Assembly: GCA_050943475.1 (NCBI GenBank)
Contig: JBMNPF010000005.1
Coordinates: forward strand, 62,001 to 126,000
Length of the DNA: 64,000 nucleotides
Source of the DNA: Metaruminococcus_A sp050943475
GTDB taxonomy: Bacteria; Bacillota; Clostridia; Oscillospirales; Ruminococcaceae
Direction: 5' to 3'
Position numbers and translations under genes: made by a program. Numbering within the stretch: the first letter of the stretch is position 1; every line of letters begins with the position of its first letter. Of the stretch, positions 22,862 through 33,006 are shown one piece after another. Under the pieces are notes generated by a model. That model was given only the letters and a program-made list of their open reading frames with translations. It ran no database searches and was not told the DNA's origin.

Positions 22862-25084
22862 ATGGCGGCAAACGGACCGACAAGAAAAATGAGACGGCGT
22901 ATTTTTATTGTGGTTGTACCAATTATTGCAATCGCATTTGTTTCCCTTTTGGCGAGAATTTGCGTTATTTCGGTGGTTGACGGCAGCTTTTACCAGAGCA
23001 AAGCCTCCAATCAGCAGCTTCGAGATGTCACCATTAACCCGAAGCGCGGCACCATTTACGACCGCAATATGACGGTGTTGGCACAGAGCGCAACGGTTTG
23101 GACTGTTTTTATTTCGCCAAATGATATTCCGGACGACGATACCCGTGTGGAAATTGCAACCGGTCTTTCGGAGATTCTGGAGCTTGACTATGAAACCGTT
23201 TACCAGAAAACACTGAAAGAAAATTATTATGAGGTTGTCCAGAAAAAGGTTGAGGCAGATACAGCAGAAAAAATCAATGAATTCAAAGCTGAGAAAGGCA
23301 TTGGAAGCATTTATCTTGTAGAAGACAGCAAGCGGTATTACCCTTACAACAATTTTGCTTCCACGGTAATTGGCTTTACCGGTGCAGATAACCAGGGTCT
23401 TTATGGCATTGAAGCGTACTATGACGAATACCTCAAAGGTGAACCCGGGCGCATTGTCACCGCGAAAAATGCGGTTGGCTCGGATATGCCGTTTCAATAT
23501 GAGAAACGCTATGAAGCCAAAGATGGTTACGGCCTGGTATTGACTATTGATGAGGTCATTCAGCACTTCTTAGAGAACGCGCTGGACAATGCTGTTTCGC
23601 TGCACAAGGTTGAAAACCGTGCAGCCGGCATTGTCATGGATGTCAATACCGGGGAAATTCTTGCCATGGCGACCAAGCCGGATTTTAACCTCAATGAACC
23701 GTTTGAGATTGCAGACGAAGAAACCGCCGCTGCTATTGCTCAATTAACGGGTGAAGAGCAAAAACAGGCCCTTTCAGAAGCACGCGAACTCCAGTGGAAA
23801 AACAAGGCCATTACTGAACTGTATGAACCTGGTTCGGTCTTTAAAATTGTCACCGGTTCTGCGGCATTGGAGGAAAAGACGGTCAGCTTGGATACAACCT
23901 TTAATTGCACAGGCGTCATTCAAATTCCAGGGCTTGATAAGCCAATGCATTGCTGGCGTCTTTCTGGGCATGGCGTGCAGAATTTTGTGGATGCAATGAT
24001 CAATTCCTGCAACCCGGCATTTGTGGCAGTTGGCAGCTCGCTTGGCGCGACCAAATTCTGCGACTATGTCAATGCATTCGGCTTTATGGAGAAAACCGGA
24101 ATTGACCTGCCGGGCGAAGCGAGCAGCATTGTATACCAGGCGGATCAAATGGGACCAGTTGAGCTTGCAAGCTGTTCCTTCGGGCAGTCCAATAAAATCA
24201 CTCCGTTGCAGATGATTACGGCAACAGCGGCAGTAGTAAACGGCGGGTATGTTGTGCAGCCTCATGTGGTCAAACAGGTGTTGGATCAAAACGACAATGT
24301 TGTGGAAAACATTGGGACCACCGTTAAACGGCAGGCTATTTCCAATGAAACTTCTGCCACCATGCGGGATGTTTTGGAACAGGTTGTGGTTGCAAATGGC
24401 GGTAGCAATGCATATATCAGCGGATTCCGTATTGGCGGTAAATCCGGTACGGCGCAGAAACTCGATGCAGACCGCGAAGAAGGTGAAGGGGAGACCTATA
24501 TTTCCTCCTTTGTTGGTTTTGCTCCGGCAGATGATCCGCAGATCGCAGTGTTGATTATTGTTGACACCCCAACCGACGGTCAGATTTATGGCAGTGTTGT
24601 TGCCGCTCCGGCTGTTTCTGAGGTGCTCAAACAGACTTTGCCGTACCTCGGCGTTGAAGCGCAGTATTCGGACGATGATCTCTCCCAGATGGATGTCACC
24701 GTTCCCTATGTCGTTGGTAAAGACCCGATGTCTGCGGAAAGCACCCTTACCGCAGAGGGGCTTACCGCCAAAAAGGTTGGCAGCGGCTCGACTGTTGTCA
24801 AACAGGTGCCCGGACGGGGTTCCAGTGTGCCGAAGGGGAGTACTGTTATACTTTATACCGAAGAAGGGGAGGAGCAGACAGTCGAAGTGCCAAAGCTTGT
24901 TGGCCTTACACCGTCGCAGGCAAACACAGCTCTGACCAACAAGGGACTCAACATTAAATTTGACGGAGGGACCACCCAGCAAACCGGTGCTGTGGTCGCT
25001 ACGCAAAGCGTTGCTGAAGGGACGGTTGTAGCAAAAGGCACCGTAATTTCAGTTACCTGTATAAAAAATGATGAAACCGGATGA
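22862..25084 (+). CDS. spoVD: Class B penicillin-binding protein with two PASTA domains (SpoVD/PBP2 type)
   Basis: A 740-residue transpeptidase: short cytoplasmic tail, one membrane anchor (IFIVVVPIIAIAFVSLLA), pedestal domain (TINPKRGTIYDRN), transpeptidase domain with SVFK (about 325), SCN (about 381) and KSGTAQ (about 529), then two PASTA repeats (VPYVVGKDPMSAE and VPKLVGLTPSQAN). PASTA-bearing PBPs in this slot are SpoVD or division PBP2b/2x. Only one such gene is present here, so it may serve division, sporulation or both. GGGAGGT is seven bases before ATG 22862, which is preferred to 22856. Confidence 0.93.
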   Translation: MAANGPTRKMRRRIFIVVVPIIAIAFVSLLARICVISVVDGSFYQSKASNQQLRDVTINPKRGTIYDRNMTVLAQSATVWTVFISPNDIPDDDTRVEIATGLSEILELDYETVYQKTLKENYYEVVQKKVEADTAEKINEFKAEKGIGSIYLVEDSKRYYPYNNFASTVIGFTGADNQGLYGIEAYYDEYLKGEPGRIVTAKNAVGSDMPFQYEKRYEAKDGYGLVLTIDEVIQHFLENALDNAVSLHKVENRAAGIVMDVNTGEILAMATKPDFNLNEPFEIADEETAAAIAQLTGEEQKQALSEARELQWKNKAITELYEPGSVFKIVTGSAALEEKTVSLDTTFNCTGVIQIPGLDKPMHCWRLSGHGVQNFVDAMINSCNPAFVAVGSSLGATKFCDYVNAFGFMEKTGIDLPGEASSIVYQADQMGPVELASCSFGQSNKITPLQMITATAAVVNGGYVVQPHVVKQVLDQNDNVVENIGTTVKRQAISNETSATMRDVLEQVVVANGGSNAYISGFRIGGKSGTAQKLDADREEGEGETYISSFVGFAPADDPQIAVLIIVDTPTDGQIYGSVVAAPAVSEVLKQTLPYLGVEAQYSDDDLSQMDVTVPYVVGKDPMSAESTLTAEGLTAKKVGSGSTVVKQVPGRGSSVPKGSTVILYTEEGEEQTVEVPKLVGLTPSQANTALTNKGLNIKFDGGTTQQTGAVVATQSVAEGTVVAKGTVISVTCIKNDETG

Positions 25085-25129
25085 TACTCTCTTTATGGAG
25101 AAGTCCATCATATTCCGGGAGGATGCTGT

Positions 25130-26566
25130 ATGAATCTTTCAGATTTATTGTGTGGGATTGCCGATGCGGGTGCGCTTGGCTCCCGTGAAATTACTGATGT
25201 TTGCTCCGACTCCAGAAAGGTCGTGCCGGGCTGTGTATTCGTCTGCGTGAAGGGCGGCCGGTTCGACGGGCACGATCATGCCGGCGAAGCCCTGAAAGCG
25301 GGCGCTGTTGCGGTAATCTGCGAGCGGGATTTAGGGCTTGCGGGGCAGGTAGTTGTGCAAAACACCCACCTTGCTTATGCGCAGATGTGCGCCAATTTTT
25401 ACGGCAATCCGGAACGTGAAATGCGTTTTATCGGCGTTACCGGCACCAACGGAAAGACGACAACCACCAATCTCATCAAGGGGATTTTAACCGGCGCCGG
25501 CTATAAGGTTGGGCTGGTCGGAACCAATCAGAACGAGATTGGCGATGAGGTGGTCCCGGCGCACCGCACCACACCGGATGCTTATGAACTTTACCACCTG
25601 TTCCGCCGGATGGCGGACGCAGGGTGCAATTATGTGGTTATGGAGGTTTCCTCCCATGCTTTGCACCAGTACCGGCTTGGTACGCTGCCATTTGAAATTG
25701 GCGTGTTCACCAATTTAACACAGGATCATTTGGATTATCACGGCACCATGGACGCCTATTTTGAGGCGAAAAAAATGCTGTTCCAAATGACGAAAAAGGC
25801 GATTCTCAATTTAGATGATGCTTACGGCCGTCGTTTGGCCAATGAAGTTCCCTGCGCTGTTGTCGGCTTTTCAGACCGGCAGACGGCCGCAGATTATTAC
25901 GCAGAAAATATCTCTTATTCGGCAAACGGCGTTGGCTATACCCTGTGTCACAGCGGTGCACAGTATCCGGTTGATTTTGGAATGCCGGGCGCGTTTTCGG
26001 TGCTCAATTCACTGGCCGCAGCAGCGGTCTGTGTGGAGCTGGGGCTTCCGGCTGCAGAAGTAGCGGCTTCCTTTGCAAAGTCCCGCGGCGTCAAGGGGAG
26101 AAGTGAAGTGATTCCCACCGGACGCAATTTCACTATTGTCTGCGATTATGCACATACACCGGACGGCTTGGACAATGTTTTGCCTGCACTCAAGGAAAAT
26201 GCTGGGGGGCGGCTTGTCACCCTGTTTGGCTGCGGCGGTGACCGTGACCGCACCAAGCGTCCGCTGATGGGTGAATCCGCTGCACTGCACTCGGATTTTG
26301 TCATTGTTACGTCGGATAATCCGCGCACCGAAGATCCGGAGTCAATAATTCGGGAGATTCTGCCGGGCGTGGAAAAACACAGCACGCCTTATGTGGTCAT
26401 TCCGGATCGGCGGGAGGCCATTTACTACGCTGTCCGCCATGCACAGCCGGGCGATTTAATTGTCCTCGCCGGGAAGGGGCATGAGGATTATCAGGTGATT
26501 GGGGAACAGGAATTCCACTTTGATGAACGTGAAGTGGTTGCCGACGCCCTGCGTGAGACCGAATGA
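25130..26566 (+). CDS. murE: UDP-MurNAc-L-Ala-D-Glu ligase (meso-diaminopimelate type)
   Basis: A 478-residue Mur ligase: N-terminal UDP-binding domain, ATP motif GVTGTNGKTTTT near 103-114, central EVSSHAL and FTNLTQDHLDYHG, and C-terminal GCGGDRDRTKR. The motif DNPR near residue 395 is the known signature for meso-diaminopimelate addition, so the peptidoglycan is probably DAP-type. GGGAGGATG precedes the start. Confidence 0.97.
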   Translation: MNLSDLLCGIADAGALGSREITDVCSDSRKVVPGCVFVCVKGGRFDGHDHAGEALKAGAVAVICERDLGLAGQVVVQNTHLAYAQMCANFYGNPEREMRFIGVTGTNGKTTTTNLIKGILTGAGYKVGLVGTNQNEIGDEVVPAHRTTPDAYELYHLFRRMADAGCNYVVMEVSSHALHQYRLGTLPFEIGVFTNLTQDHLDYHGTMDAYFEAKKMLFQMTKKAILNLDDAYGRRLANEVPCAVVGFSDRQTAADYYAENISYSANGVGYTLCHSGAQYPVDFGMPGAFSVLNSLAAAAVCVELGLPAAEVAASFAKSRGVKGRSEVIPTGRNFTIVCDYAHTPDGLDNVLPALKENAGGRLVTLFGCGGDRDRTKRPLMGESAALHSDFVIVTSDNPRTEDPESIIREILPGVEKHSTPYVVIPDRREAIYYAVRHAQPGDLIVLAGKGHEDYQVIGEQEFHFDEREVVADALRETE

Positions 26567-26673
26567 AGACATTGCTTCTAGGAAATTCGGTTCTTAACTT
26601 GCGTAAAAATACCAGAAAAAAGACAATGGTATGTTCTGTTTTTTGATAAAACTTTGGATTTGGGGGAAGTCGC

Positions 26674-28032
26674 TTGGAAAAACTCAGGCTTCAGGAGATT
26701 GCGGAGGCGCTGCATGCGCACTGCAATACCGATGCGGAGATCACTGGTGTTTGCATTGATACCCGGGAGGTTGTGCCGGGTTCGCTGTTTGTCGCCATCA
26801 AAGGCGAGCGGTTTGACGGGCACGATTTTATCCCAAAGGCGTTTGAACTCGGGGCGGCTGCCGCTGTTTCCCACAAAGCGATGGACGTCTCCGGCCCGCT
26901 TTTACTGGTGCATAACACCCGTAAGGCGCTTTTGGAACTGGGGGGATGGTACCGCCGCCGGTTTGACCTATTTGTTGCGGCGGTAACCGGAAGCGTTGGC
27001 AAAACCTCCACCAAAGAGATGATCGATACCGTGCTTTCCGCACAGTTTAAAACCCTGAAAACCGAGGGGAATTTCAATAATGAAATTGGGCTGCCCAAAA
27101 CACTGTTTCGTTTGGACAGCAGTTATGAGGCGGCTGTCATTGAAATGGGCATGTCCGGATTTGGCGAAATTTCCCGTCTTTCCAGGGCAGCGCAGGGAAG
27201 CGTTGGTGTGATTACCAACATAGGGGTGTCCCACATTGAAAAGCTCGGCAGCCGGGAAAATATCTGCAAGGCAAAACTAGAAATTCTAGATGGCCTTAGA
27301 CCCGGTGCACCGCTTGTGTTAAATGGGGATGACGACCTGCTGCACAGCGTCGCATTGGAAGACCGGCCGGTGATCCGGTATGGCATCAAAGACCAAACGG
27401 CGGCGGTGCGCGCAGAACGGATTCAGCAGCAAGGGCTTGAAACCTTGTTTGATATCCTCTTTGAGGGCAGGCGTTATCAGGCGCGGATTCCGGTCATCGG
27501 TAACCATCATGTCATGAATGCGCTTGCAGCGTTTGCGGTAGGGATTCAGGCCGGTATGAAGCCGGAGACGATTGTTGCCGCACTGCCCGGTTATCAACCG
27601 AGCGGGATGCGACAAAAAATCGTTGACTGCCGTGGTATCATGGTAGTCGAGGACTGCTACAATGCCAGCCCGGATTCCATGCGTGCGTCGCTCGGTGTCT
27701 TGAGAATGCTTGATATTCCCGGAAAGCGGGCTGCCGTCCTTGGCGATATGCTGGAACTCGGCCGTTATTCAGAGCAGGCACACCGTGATGTCGGCCGGAT
27801 GGCGGCGGAAAGCGGTGTTGATCGGCTGCTCTGTGTTGGCCCGGAGGCGCGTTTTATTGCGGAAGAAGGGCGAAAAAGCGGCAGAATTCCCGTTTGCCTG
27901 TGGTTTCCGGAAAAAGAAGAGCTCGCAGCCTGGCTCCGGCAGAATTTAGCTGCCGGCGACGCGGTTTTGTTCAAGGCGAGCCGCGGCATGAAGTTGGAAG
28001 AAATTATTTCCGCATTTTATGGGAAAGAATAA
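26674..28032 (+). CDS. murF: UDP-MurNAc-tripeptide D-Ala-D-Ala ligase
   Basis: A 452-residue Mur ligase with ATP motif VTGSVGKTSTKEM (about 105-117), NFNNEIGLPKT, MGMSGFGEIS and the late DCYNASPDSM and VLGDMLELG motifs of MurF. It starts with TTG at 26674 after GGGGGAAG. The spacer of 107 bases after murE shows no strong hairpin. Confidence 0.97.
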   Translation: MEKLRLQEIAEALHAHCNTDAEITGVCIDTREVVPGSLFVAIKGERFDGHDFIPKAFELGAAAAVSHKAMDVSGPLLLVHNTRKALLELGGWYRRRFDLFVAAVTGSVGKTSTKEMIDTVLSAQFKTLKTEGNFNNEIGLPKTLFRLDSSYEAAVIEMGMSGFGEISRLSRAAQGSVGVITNIGVSHIEKLGSRENICKAKLEILDGLRPGAPLVLNGDDDLLHSVALEDRPVIRYGIKDQTAAVRAERIQQQGLETLFDILFEGRRYQARIPVIGNHHVMNALAAFAVGIQAGMKPETIVAALPGYQPSGMRQKIVDCRGIMVVEDCYNASPDSMRASLGVLRMLDIPGKRAAVLGDMLELGRYSEQAHRDVGRMAAESGVDRLLCVGPEARFIAEEGRKSGRIPVCLWFPEKEELAAWLRQNLAAGDAVLFKASRGMKLEEIISAFYGKE

Positions 28033-28054
28033 AAGTACAGGAGCGTAGACAGCT

Positions 28055-29062
28055 ATGATTGGATTAACCAGTGTCATTACAGCGGTAATTGCGTTTGCGG
28101 TGGCGGCAGCGCTGGGCTTTTTCCTCATTCCGTTTTTGAGAAAGGTGAAATACGGTCAAACCATCAACGATGTTGGCCCCACCTGGCACGCCAAAAAGCA
28201 GGGCACCCCGACTATGGGCGGCTTTATGATGATTGCCGGCGTAGTCGTTGCGGCGGTTGCCGGTTATCTCATCCTGTATGTCAGCAATCCCTCTTCTGCG
28301 GATTTTACGCCGGTGCAGGCGGCGCGTTTTTTTGCCGGACTGTTTATGGCGCTTGCGTTTGCTTTTGTCGGCTTTGTGGATGACTACATCAAGGTGGTGA
28401 AAAAGCGTAACCTTGGTTTAAAGGCACGGCAGAAACTCATCATGCAGTTTTTAATTGCCACCGCCTACATTGCAACCCTCGTCCTGTGCGGCGATACTTC
28501 GACCATTGTTGTATTCCCCATGATTGGCCAGGTCGATTTCAGCTTCTTTTATTATCCGCTGATTATTGTAGGCATTGTCGGCTTTGTCAATGCGGTTAAC
28601 CTTACCGATGGCATTGACGGCCTTGCCTCCTCGGTGACCTTTGTCGTGGCCATTGTCTTTATGGTCATTTCGTCCTACCTGCGGTTCGACGGCATTTCGG
28701 TGCTCTCCACCGCGCTTGCCGGCGCCTGCCTCGGTTTTCTGGTTTGGAATTTCTATCCGGCAAAATGCTTCATGGGTGACTTGGGTTCCATGTTCCTTGG
28801 CGGCATGGTTGTAGCGCTTGGCATGGGGGTAGGCCTGCCAATTCTTCTCATCCCAATCGGCATTGTCTATATTCTTGAAGAACTTTCGGTGGTCATTCAG
28901 GTCACCAGCTTTAAGCTCACTGGCAAACGGGTCTTTAAAATGAGCCCCATCCACCACCACTTTGAAATGTGCGGGTGGAGCGAAGTTAAAATTGTTCTTG
29001 TATTTTCGCTGACTGCGCTTGTTTTTGGTGCGCTGGCCGTGTTTTTCGTGTTTCAGATTTAA
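28055..29062 (+). CDS. mraY: Phospho-N-acetylmuramoyl-pentapeptide transferase
   Basis: A 335-residue membrane enzyme making lipid I. Seen: GPTWHAKKQGTPTMGG, the Mg2+ motif FVDDYIKVVKKRN, NAVNLTDGIDGLASS, GDLGSMFLGG and the MSPIHHHFEMCGW loop. The next gene is ftsW, so the usual intervening murD is absent. Confidence 0.98.
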   Translation: MIGLTSVITAVIAFAVAAALGFFLIPFLRKVKYGQTINDVGPTWHAKKQGTPTMGGFMMIAGVVVAAVAGYLILYVSNPSSADFTPVQAARFFAGLFMALAFAFVGFVDDYIKVVKKRNLGLKARQKLIMQFLIATAYIATLVLCGDTSTIVVFPMIGQVDFSFFYYPLIIVGIVGFVNAVNLTDGIDGLASSVTFVVAIVFMVISSYLRFDGISVLSTALAGACLGFLVWNFYPAKCFMGDLGSMFLGGMVVALGMGVGLPILLIPIGIVYILEELSVVIQVTSFKLTGKRVFKMSPIHHHFEMCGWSEVKIVLVFSLTALVFGALAVFFVFQI

Positions 29063-29092
29063 TGCTTGGTTTGGATTTGGAGGGAATTTCCA

Positions 29093-30220
29093 GTGGCAAA
29101 AAAACATAAAGCTTCTTCTGCGCGAATGCCGCATATGGATGCGACCTTCCTAATCATCGTTTTGGCATTGCTTACCTTTGGGCTCATCATGCTGTTCTCC
29201 GCAAGTTATGCTTATGCGCTTTATCAGTATGGCAGCAGCTTCTACTTCATTCAGCGGCAGGCGGTGTTCGCCGTGGCTGGCGTCATTGGCATGCTGTTCG
29301 TTTCCTGCATTGATTACCATATTCTGCAAAAATTTGTTTTCTGGGCCTTTGCGGGGGGCTTGGCGCTGTTAGTTGTTGTTCTCTTTATGCCTCCGCTTAA
29401 AGGGGCCCGGCGCTGGATTAACCTTGGGTTTGCTACCTTTCAGCCGTCTGAAATTATGAAATTTGCTTTGATTCTTCTTTTTGCATATCTAATTGCAAAA
29501 AACTACGATAAAATGGGCACCTTTCGCTATGGGATCCTGCCTTTTATGATCCCTCTCGCCATGGTTTGCGGCCTGATGTTTTTAGAGCCGCATATTTCCG
29601 GTATCGTGCTCATGGTTTCCATTGCACTGGTTATGATGTTTGTCGGCGGTGTAAAATACCGTTACTATATTGGTCTGTTGGTGCTTGCAGCCGCGGGGGT
29701 TCTGATCATTATTATGTTCGGCGGTATTGAATACGTGGAAGCCCGGCTGCAAAGCTGGCTGGACCCGTTTTCCGACCCGCAGGGGGATACCTTCCAAACC
29801 GTGCAGTCGCTTCTGGCCATTGGCTCCGGCGGTTTTACCGGTCTTGGTTTAGGCAACTCCCGGCAAAAATATCTCTACCTGCCGGAACCCCAAAACGACT
29901 TTATTTTCTCTATTGTTTGTGAGGAACTCGGCTTTCTGGGCGCAATGGCTCTCATCATTCTGTTCGCGGTCTTTGTGGTCCGCGGGTTTATCATCGCCTC
30001 CCGCGCGCCGGATAAGTTCGGTTCCATGCTTGCGGTTGGCCTGACGGCGCAAATTGGTATTCAAGCCATTGTCAACATTGCGGTTGTTACCAATACCATT
30101 CCCAATACCGGCATCAGCCTGCCGTTTTTCAGCTATGGCGGCACGGCATTGATGATGCAGCTTTTACAAATGGGCATCGTGCTCAATATATCCAGACATT
30201 CAGCCATCGTAAAGCAATAA
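29093..30220 (+). CDS. ftsW: Division SEDS glycosyltransferase FtsW
   Basis: A 375-residue polytopic protein between mraY and murG. Seen: LFSASYAYAL in the first helix, LQSWLDPFSDPQGDTFQ, catalytic Asp in PQNDFIFSIVCEELG and NTGISLPFFSYGGTALM, the FtsW/SpoVE end motif. The start is taken as GTG 29093 because GGAGGG lies eight bases before it; a TTG at 29066 is open but poorly placed. It should polymerise lipid II together with the PASTA PBP of the same operon. Confidence 0.92.
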   Translation: MAKKHKASSARMPHMDATFLIIVLALLTFGLIMLFSASYAYALYQYGSSFYFIQRQAVFAVAGVIGMLFVSCIDYHILQKFVFWAFAGGLALLVVVLFMPPLKGARRWINLGFATFQPSEIMKFALILLFAYLIAKNYDKMGTFRYGILPFMIPLAMVCGLMFLEPHISGIVLMVSIALVMMFVGGVKYRYYIGLLVLAAAGVLIIIMFGGIEYVEARLQSWLDPFSDPQGDTFQTVQSLLAIGSGGFTGLGLGNSRQKYLYLPEPQNDFIFSIVCEELGFLGAMALIILFAVFVVRGFIIASRAPDKFGSMLAVGLTAQIGIQAIVNIAVVTNTIPNTGISLPFFSYGGTALMMQLLQMGIVLNISRHSAIVKQ

Positions 30221-30234
30221 ATGAAGGTGTTAAA

Positions 30235-31362
30235 ATGAGAGTATTAGTTACAGGCGGCGGAACCGGAGGGCACATTAATCCAGCGCTTGCCATTGCATCC
30301 TGCATCCAGCGCCATGAACCGGATGTGCAGATTTTATACGCCGGCACGCCGGACGGTATGGAGGCGCGCCTTGTGAAAAATGCGGGGTTCGATTTTGCCC
30401 CCATCCAGGTGAAAGGATTTTGGCGCGGGTTTAGCCTGGAAGACATCCGGCACAATCTGAAGACCGTGCGATACATGCTGTCCTCTCCAAAAACGGCGCG
30501 CAAAATCATCACGGATTTCAAACCGGATATCGTCATTGGCACGGGCGGCTATGTCAGCGGCCCGATTGTCTTTACCGCTCAGAAAATGGGGATTAAAACC
30601 CTTATCCATGAGCAAAACGCATTTCCTGGTGTGACGACCAAAGCTCTTGCCAAAAAGGCGGATGTGGTTTGTCTCGCCGTACAGGAAGCGAAAAAGTTTT
30701 TGAATATCACCGGCAAAACCTTTGTCACCGGGAATCCGGTGCGGGAGAGCATTATTTATAAATCCAAGGCAGAGGCGCGCAAAGCGCTCGGCTTGGATGA
30801 CAAGGTCTGTATCTTCTCATTTGGCGGCAGCCTGGGTGCAACCATGATTAACCGTGTCGCTGCTGACTTGATGGAGTGGCACCAGAATACCGACGCGGTC
30901 AATCACATCCACGGTTATGGTCAGCTTGGGGTTGAAATTTTCCCAAAATTGCTCAAAGACCGCGGGGTTTCTCTGGAGGGCAAGCCGCGCATTATGGCGC
31001 GCCAGTATATTGACGACATGGATAACTGCCTTGCAGCTGCCGATCTGGTGATTTGCCGCTCCGGCGCCATCACATTGAGTGAACTTGAAGCAGCCGGAAA
31101 AGCCTCTGTCTTAATCCCCAGCCCAACGGTCAGTGAGAATCACCAATACCACAATGCAATGGTGCTCCAGAACCATCATGCCGCCATTGTCATTGAGGAA
31201 AAGAATTATAAAAAAGAAGAGTTTATTGCTGTGGTGAAGGATTTGTGCATGAACCCGGAAAAATTGGCGGAGCTCTCGCACAACGCTTCTACACTTGCAG
31301 TATTTGATACAGCCGACCAAATTTACCGCGCGATCCGTGGCCTGGTGGATGGCACGCTGTAA
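30235..31362 (+). CDS. murG: UDP-N-acetylglucosamine-N-acetylmuramyl-(pentapeptide) pyrophosphoryl-undecaprenol GlcNAc transferase
   Basis: A 375-residue GT-B enzyme making lipid II. Seen: VTGGGTGGHINPALAIA, GTGGYVSGPIV, HEQNAFPGVTTK, VTGNPVRE and the donor-site CRSGAITLSELEAAGKASVLIPSP. Lies 14 bases after ftsW with GAAGGTG ahead of the ATG. Confidence 0.98.
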   Translation: MRVLVTGGGTGGHINPALAIASCIQRHEPDVQILYAGTPDGMEARLVKNAGFDFAPIQVKGFWRGFSLEDIRHNLKTVRYMLSSPKTARKIITDFKPDIVIGTGGYVSGPIVFTAQKMGIKTLIHEQNAFPGVTTKALAKKADVVCLAVQEAKKFLNITGKTFVTGNPVRESIIYKSKAEARKALGLDDKVCIFSFGGSLGATMINRVAADLMEWHQNTDAVNHIHGYGQLGVEIFPKLLKDRGVSLEGKPRIMARQYIDDMDNCLAAADLVICRSGAITLSELEAAGKASVLIPSPTVSENHQYHNAMVLQNHHAAIVIEEKNYKKEEFIAVVKDLCMNPEKLAELSHNASTLAVFDTADQIYRAIRGLVDGTL

Positions 31363-31725
31363 GGTGCTCTGGCGCATTCGCTGAATCCTTTTTGCCGGCA
31401 GGTTTAGAGCAAGGTGCAAGCACCGCCTGGTCTGTCCCGGGTTTTGGTAAGGCTTTTTAGAAACGATAGAGTCCCGGCGCTGAACACGCGGGTTCAGGAA
31501 TATGGTGTGCAGTACCTACCGGCAAACAACCGATAAGTGAGCAGATGTACAAGATGTTTCCTTTTTTGCTTTTTATGTTACGGCTTTTTAAGACCTGGGG
31601 AATTCGTTTTCCGTGAATGAAAAGGCCTTTGCAATCACCAATTATACCCTCCTGGCATAGTATAACTCGTAAGGCCTCCCGCAAGGGACTTACAGAGTCT
31701 GTGCATCACAAAGGGAGGGTGTTTC
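31363..31725 (+). other. 363-base murG-murA spacer with structured RNA and possible sporulation promoter
   Basis: No gene is evident; a minus-strand frame of 75 codons has no support. Small inverted repeats include GGTGC/GCACC and CTGAAC/GTTCAG. At 31655-31664 GCATAGTATA fits the mother-cell sigma E/K -10 form GCATANNNTA, with AC 17 bases ahead as in sigma K promoters. Just after it lies a hairpin (31665-31698): ACTC-GTAAG, GCC bulge, TCCC, GCAA tetraloop, GGGA, CTTAC, A bulge, GAGT. The murA ribosome binding site follows. Confidence 0.4.
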
Positions 31726-32985
31726 ATGGAAAAACTTTTGATTACAGGCGGCGTCCCCTTGGTGGGGGAACTGCCGGTACATGGGGCGAAAAACAGTTCG
31801 CTGCCCCTGCTTGCGGCAACGTTGCTGGTGGGCGGCAAGACGGTGTTACATAATTGCCCCAACCTGACCGATGTTGATGCCGCATGTAAAATTTTGACCT
31901 ATCTTGGCTGCCGCATTGTGCGGAGCGGTTCGACTGTGGAGGTGGATGCCACCTACATCAGCCGGTTTGATGTCCCGGATGATCTGATGCGCGAAATGCG
32001 GTCCTCCATTGTTTTTCTTGGGGCGATTGCCGCGCGGATGCGCAGCGCGCAGATTTCGTTCCCTGGCGGATGCGAACTCGGTCCGCGCCCCATTGATCTG
32101 CATTTAATGGGCCTGCGTCAGCTTGGGCTGCGCATTAAAGAGGAGTACGGCTTGCTGGACTGCAAACTGGACAGCAAGCGTTTTGTCGGCAGCCGTATCT
32201 CGTTTTCGTTCCCCAGTGTGGGCGCAACCGAAAATATTATGATTGCGGCAGTTACTGCAATCGGGCAAACCGTTATTTCCAACGCGGCACAGGAGCCGGA
32301 AATTGTTTCGCTCGCCGAGTTTTTAAATCTCTGCGGAGCAAAAATTTACGGTGCGGGAGAGAGCACCATTGTCATTGAAGGCGTGCCGGAACTGCATGGA
32401 ACGGAATATCGAGTGATTCCGGACCGTATTGTCGCGGTAACCTATCTCTGTGCGGCGGCTGCGACCGGGGGTGAGATCCTGCTCACCGACGTCCTTCCGG
32501 ATCAGTTAGACAGCGTATTGCCTGTTTTTGACCAAATGGGCTGCAAATTAAAAACATCGGAGCGGTCGGTTTATTTAAAAGCGCCGCTTCGGCTCAAAGC
32601 GGTCAAGACCATCCGCACCATGCCGTACCCCGGTTTTCCAACCGATGCGCAGGCGCCGATCATGACGGTGACCGCGCTCGCCTCCGGCACGACGATATTT
32701 GTCGAAAACGTGTTTGAAAACCGCTATAAACATGTTGGAGAACTTGTGCGGATGGGGGCGCATATCAAGGTAGAGGGAAAGGTTGCCGTAGTGGAGGGCG
32801 TCCGGTCTTTGTACGGCGCCAGCGTAGAAGCGACCGACCTACGGGGCGGTGCGGCGTTGGTTGTTGCCGGCTTGGCGGCGTCCGGTGTGACAACGGTCAC
32901 CAATCTGTTTCATATTGATCGCGGTTATGAGAATCTGGAGGCAAACCTTGCAGCACTCGGTGCAAGGATCCACCGTGAGCGTTAG
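31726..32985 (+). CDS. murA: UDP-N-acetylglucosamine 1-carboxyvinyltransferase
   Basis: A 419-residue EPSP-synthase-fold enzyme for the first committed step of peptidoglycan synthesis. Lys22 and Asn23 are in VHGAKNSSLPLLAATLL; the catalytic, fosfomycin-sensitive Cys116 is in FPGGCELGPRPIDLHL; FPTDAQAP is the C-terminal substrate loop. GGGAGGG precedes the ATG. A second murA elsewhere is common in Clostridia. Confidence 0.97.
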   Translation: MEKLLITGGVPLVGELPVHGAKNSSLPLLAATLLVGGKTVLHNCPNLTDVDAACKILTYLGCRIVRSGSTVEVDATYISRFDVPDDLMREMRSSIVFLGAIAARMRSAQISFPGGCELGPRPIDLHLMGLRQLGLRIKEEYGLLDCKLDSKRFVGSRISFSFPSVGATENIMIAAVTAIGQTVISNAAQEPEIVSLAEFLNLCGAKIYGAGESTIVIEGVPELHGTEYRVIPDRIVAVTYLCAAAATGGEILLTDVLPDQLDSVLPVFDQMGCKLKTSERSVYLKAPLRLKAVKTIRTMPYPGFPTDAQAPIMTVTALASGTTIFVENVFENRYKHVGELVRMGAHIKVEGKVAVVEGVRSLYGASVEATDLRGGAALVVAGLAASGVTTVTNLFHIDRGYENLEANLAALGARIHRER

Positions 32986-33006
32986 ACCAAAAAGGATGTA
33001 TTGTGT

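Noticed and set aside
23774..25006. 410-codon minus-strand frame inside the PASTA PBP gene
   Set aside because: Antisense shadow of a full-length penicillin-binding protein with all catalytic motifs.
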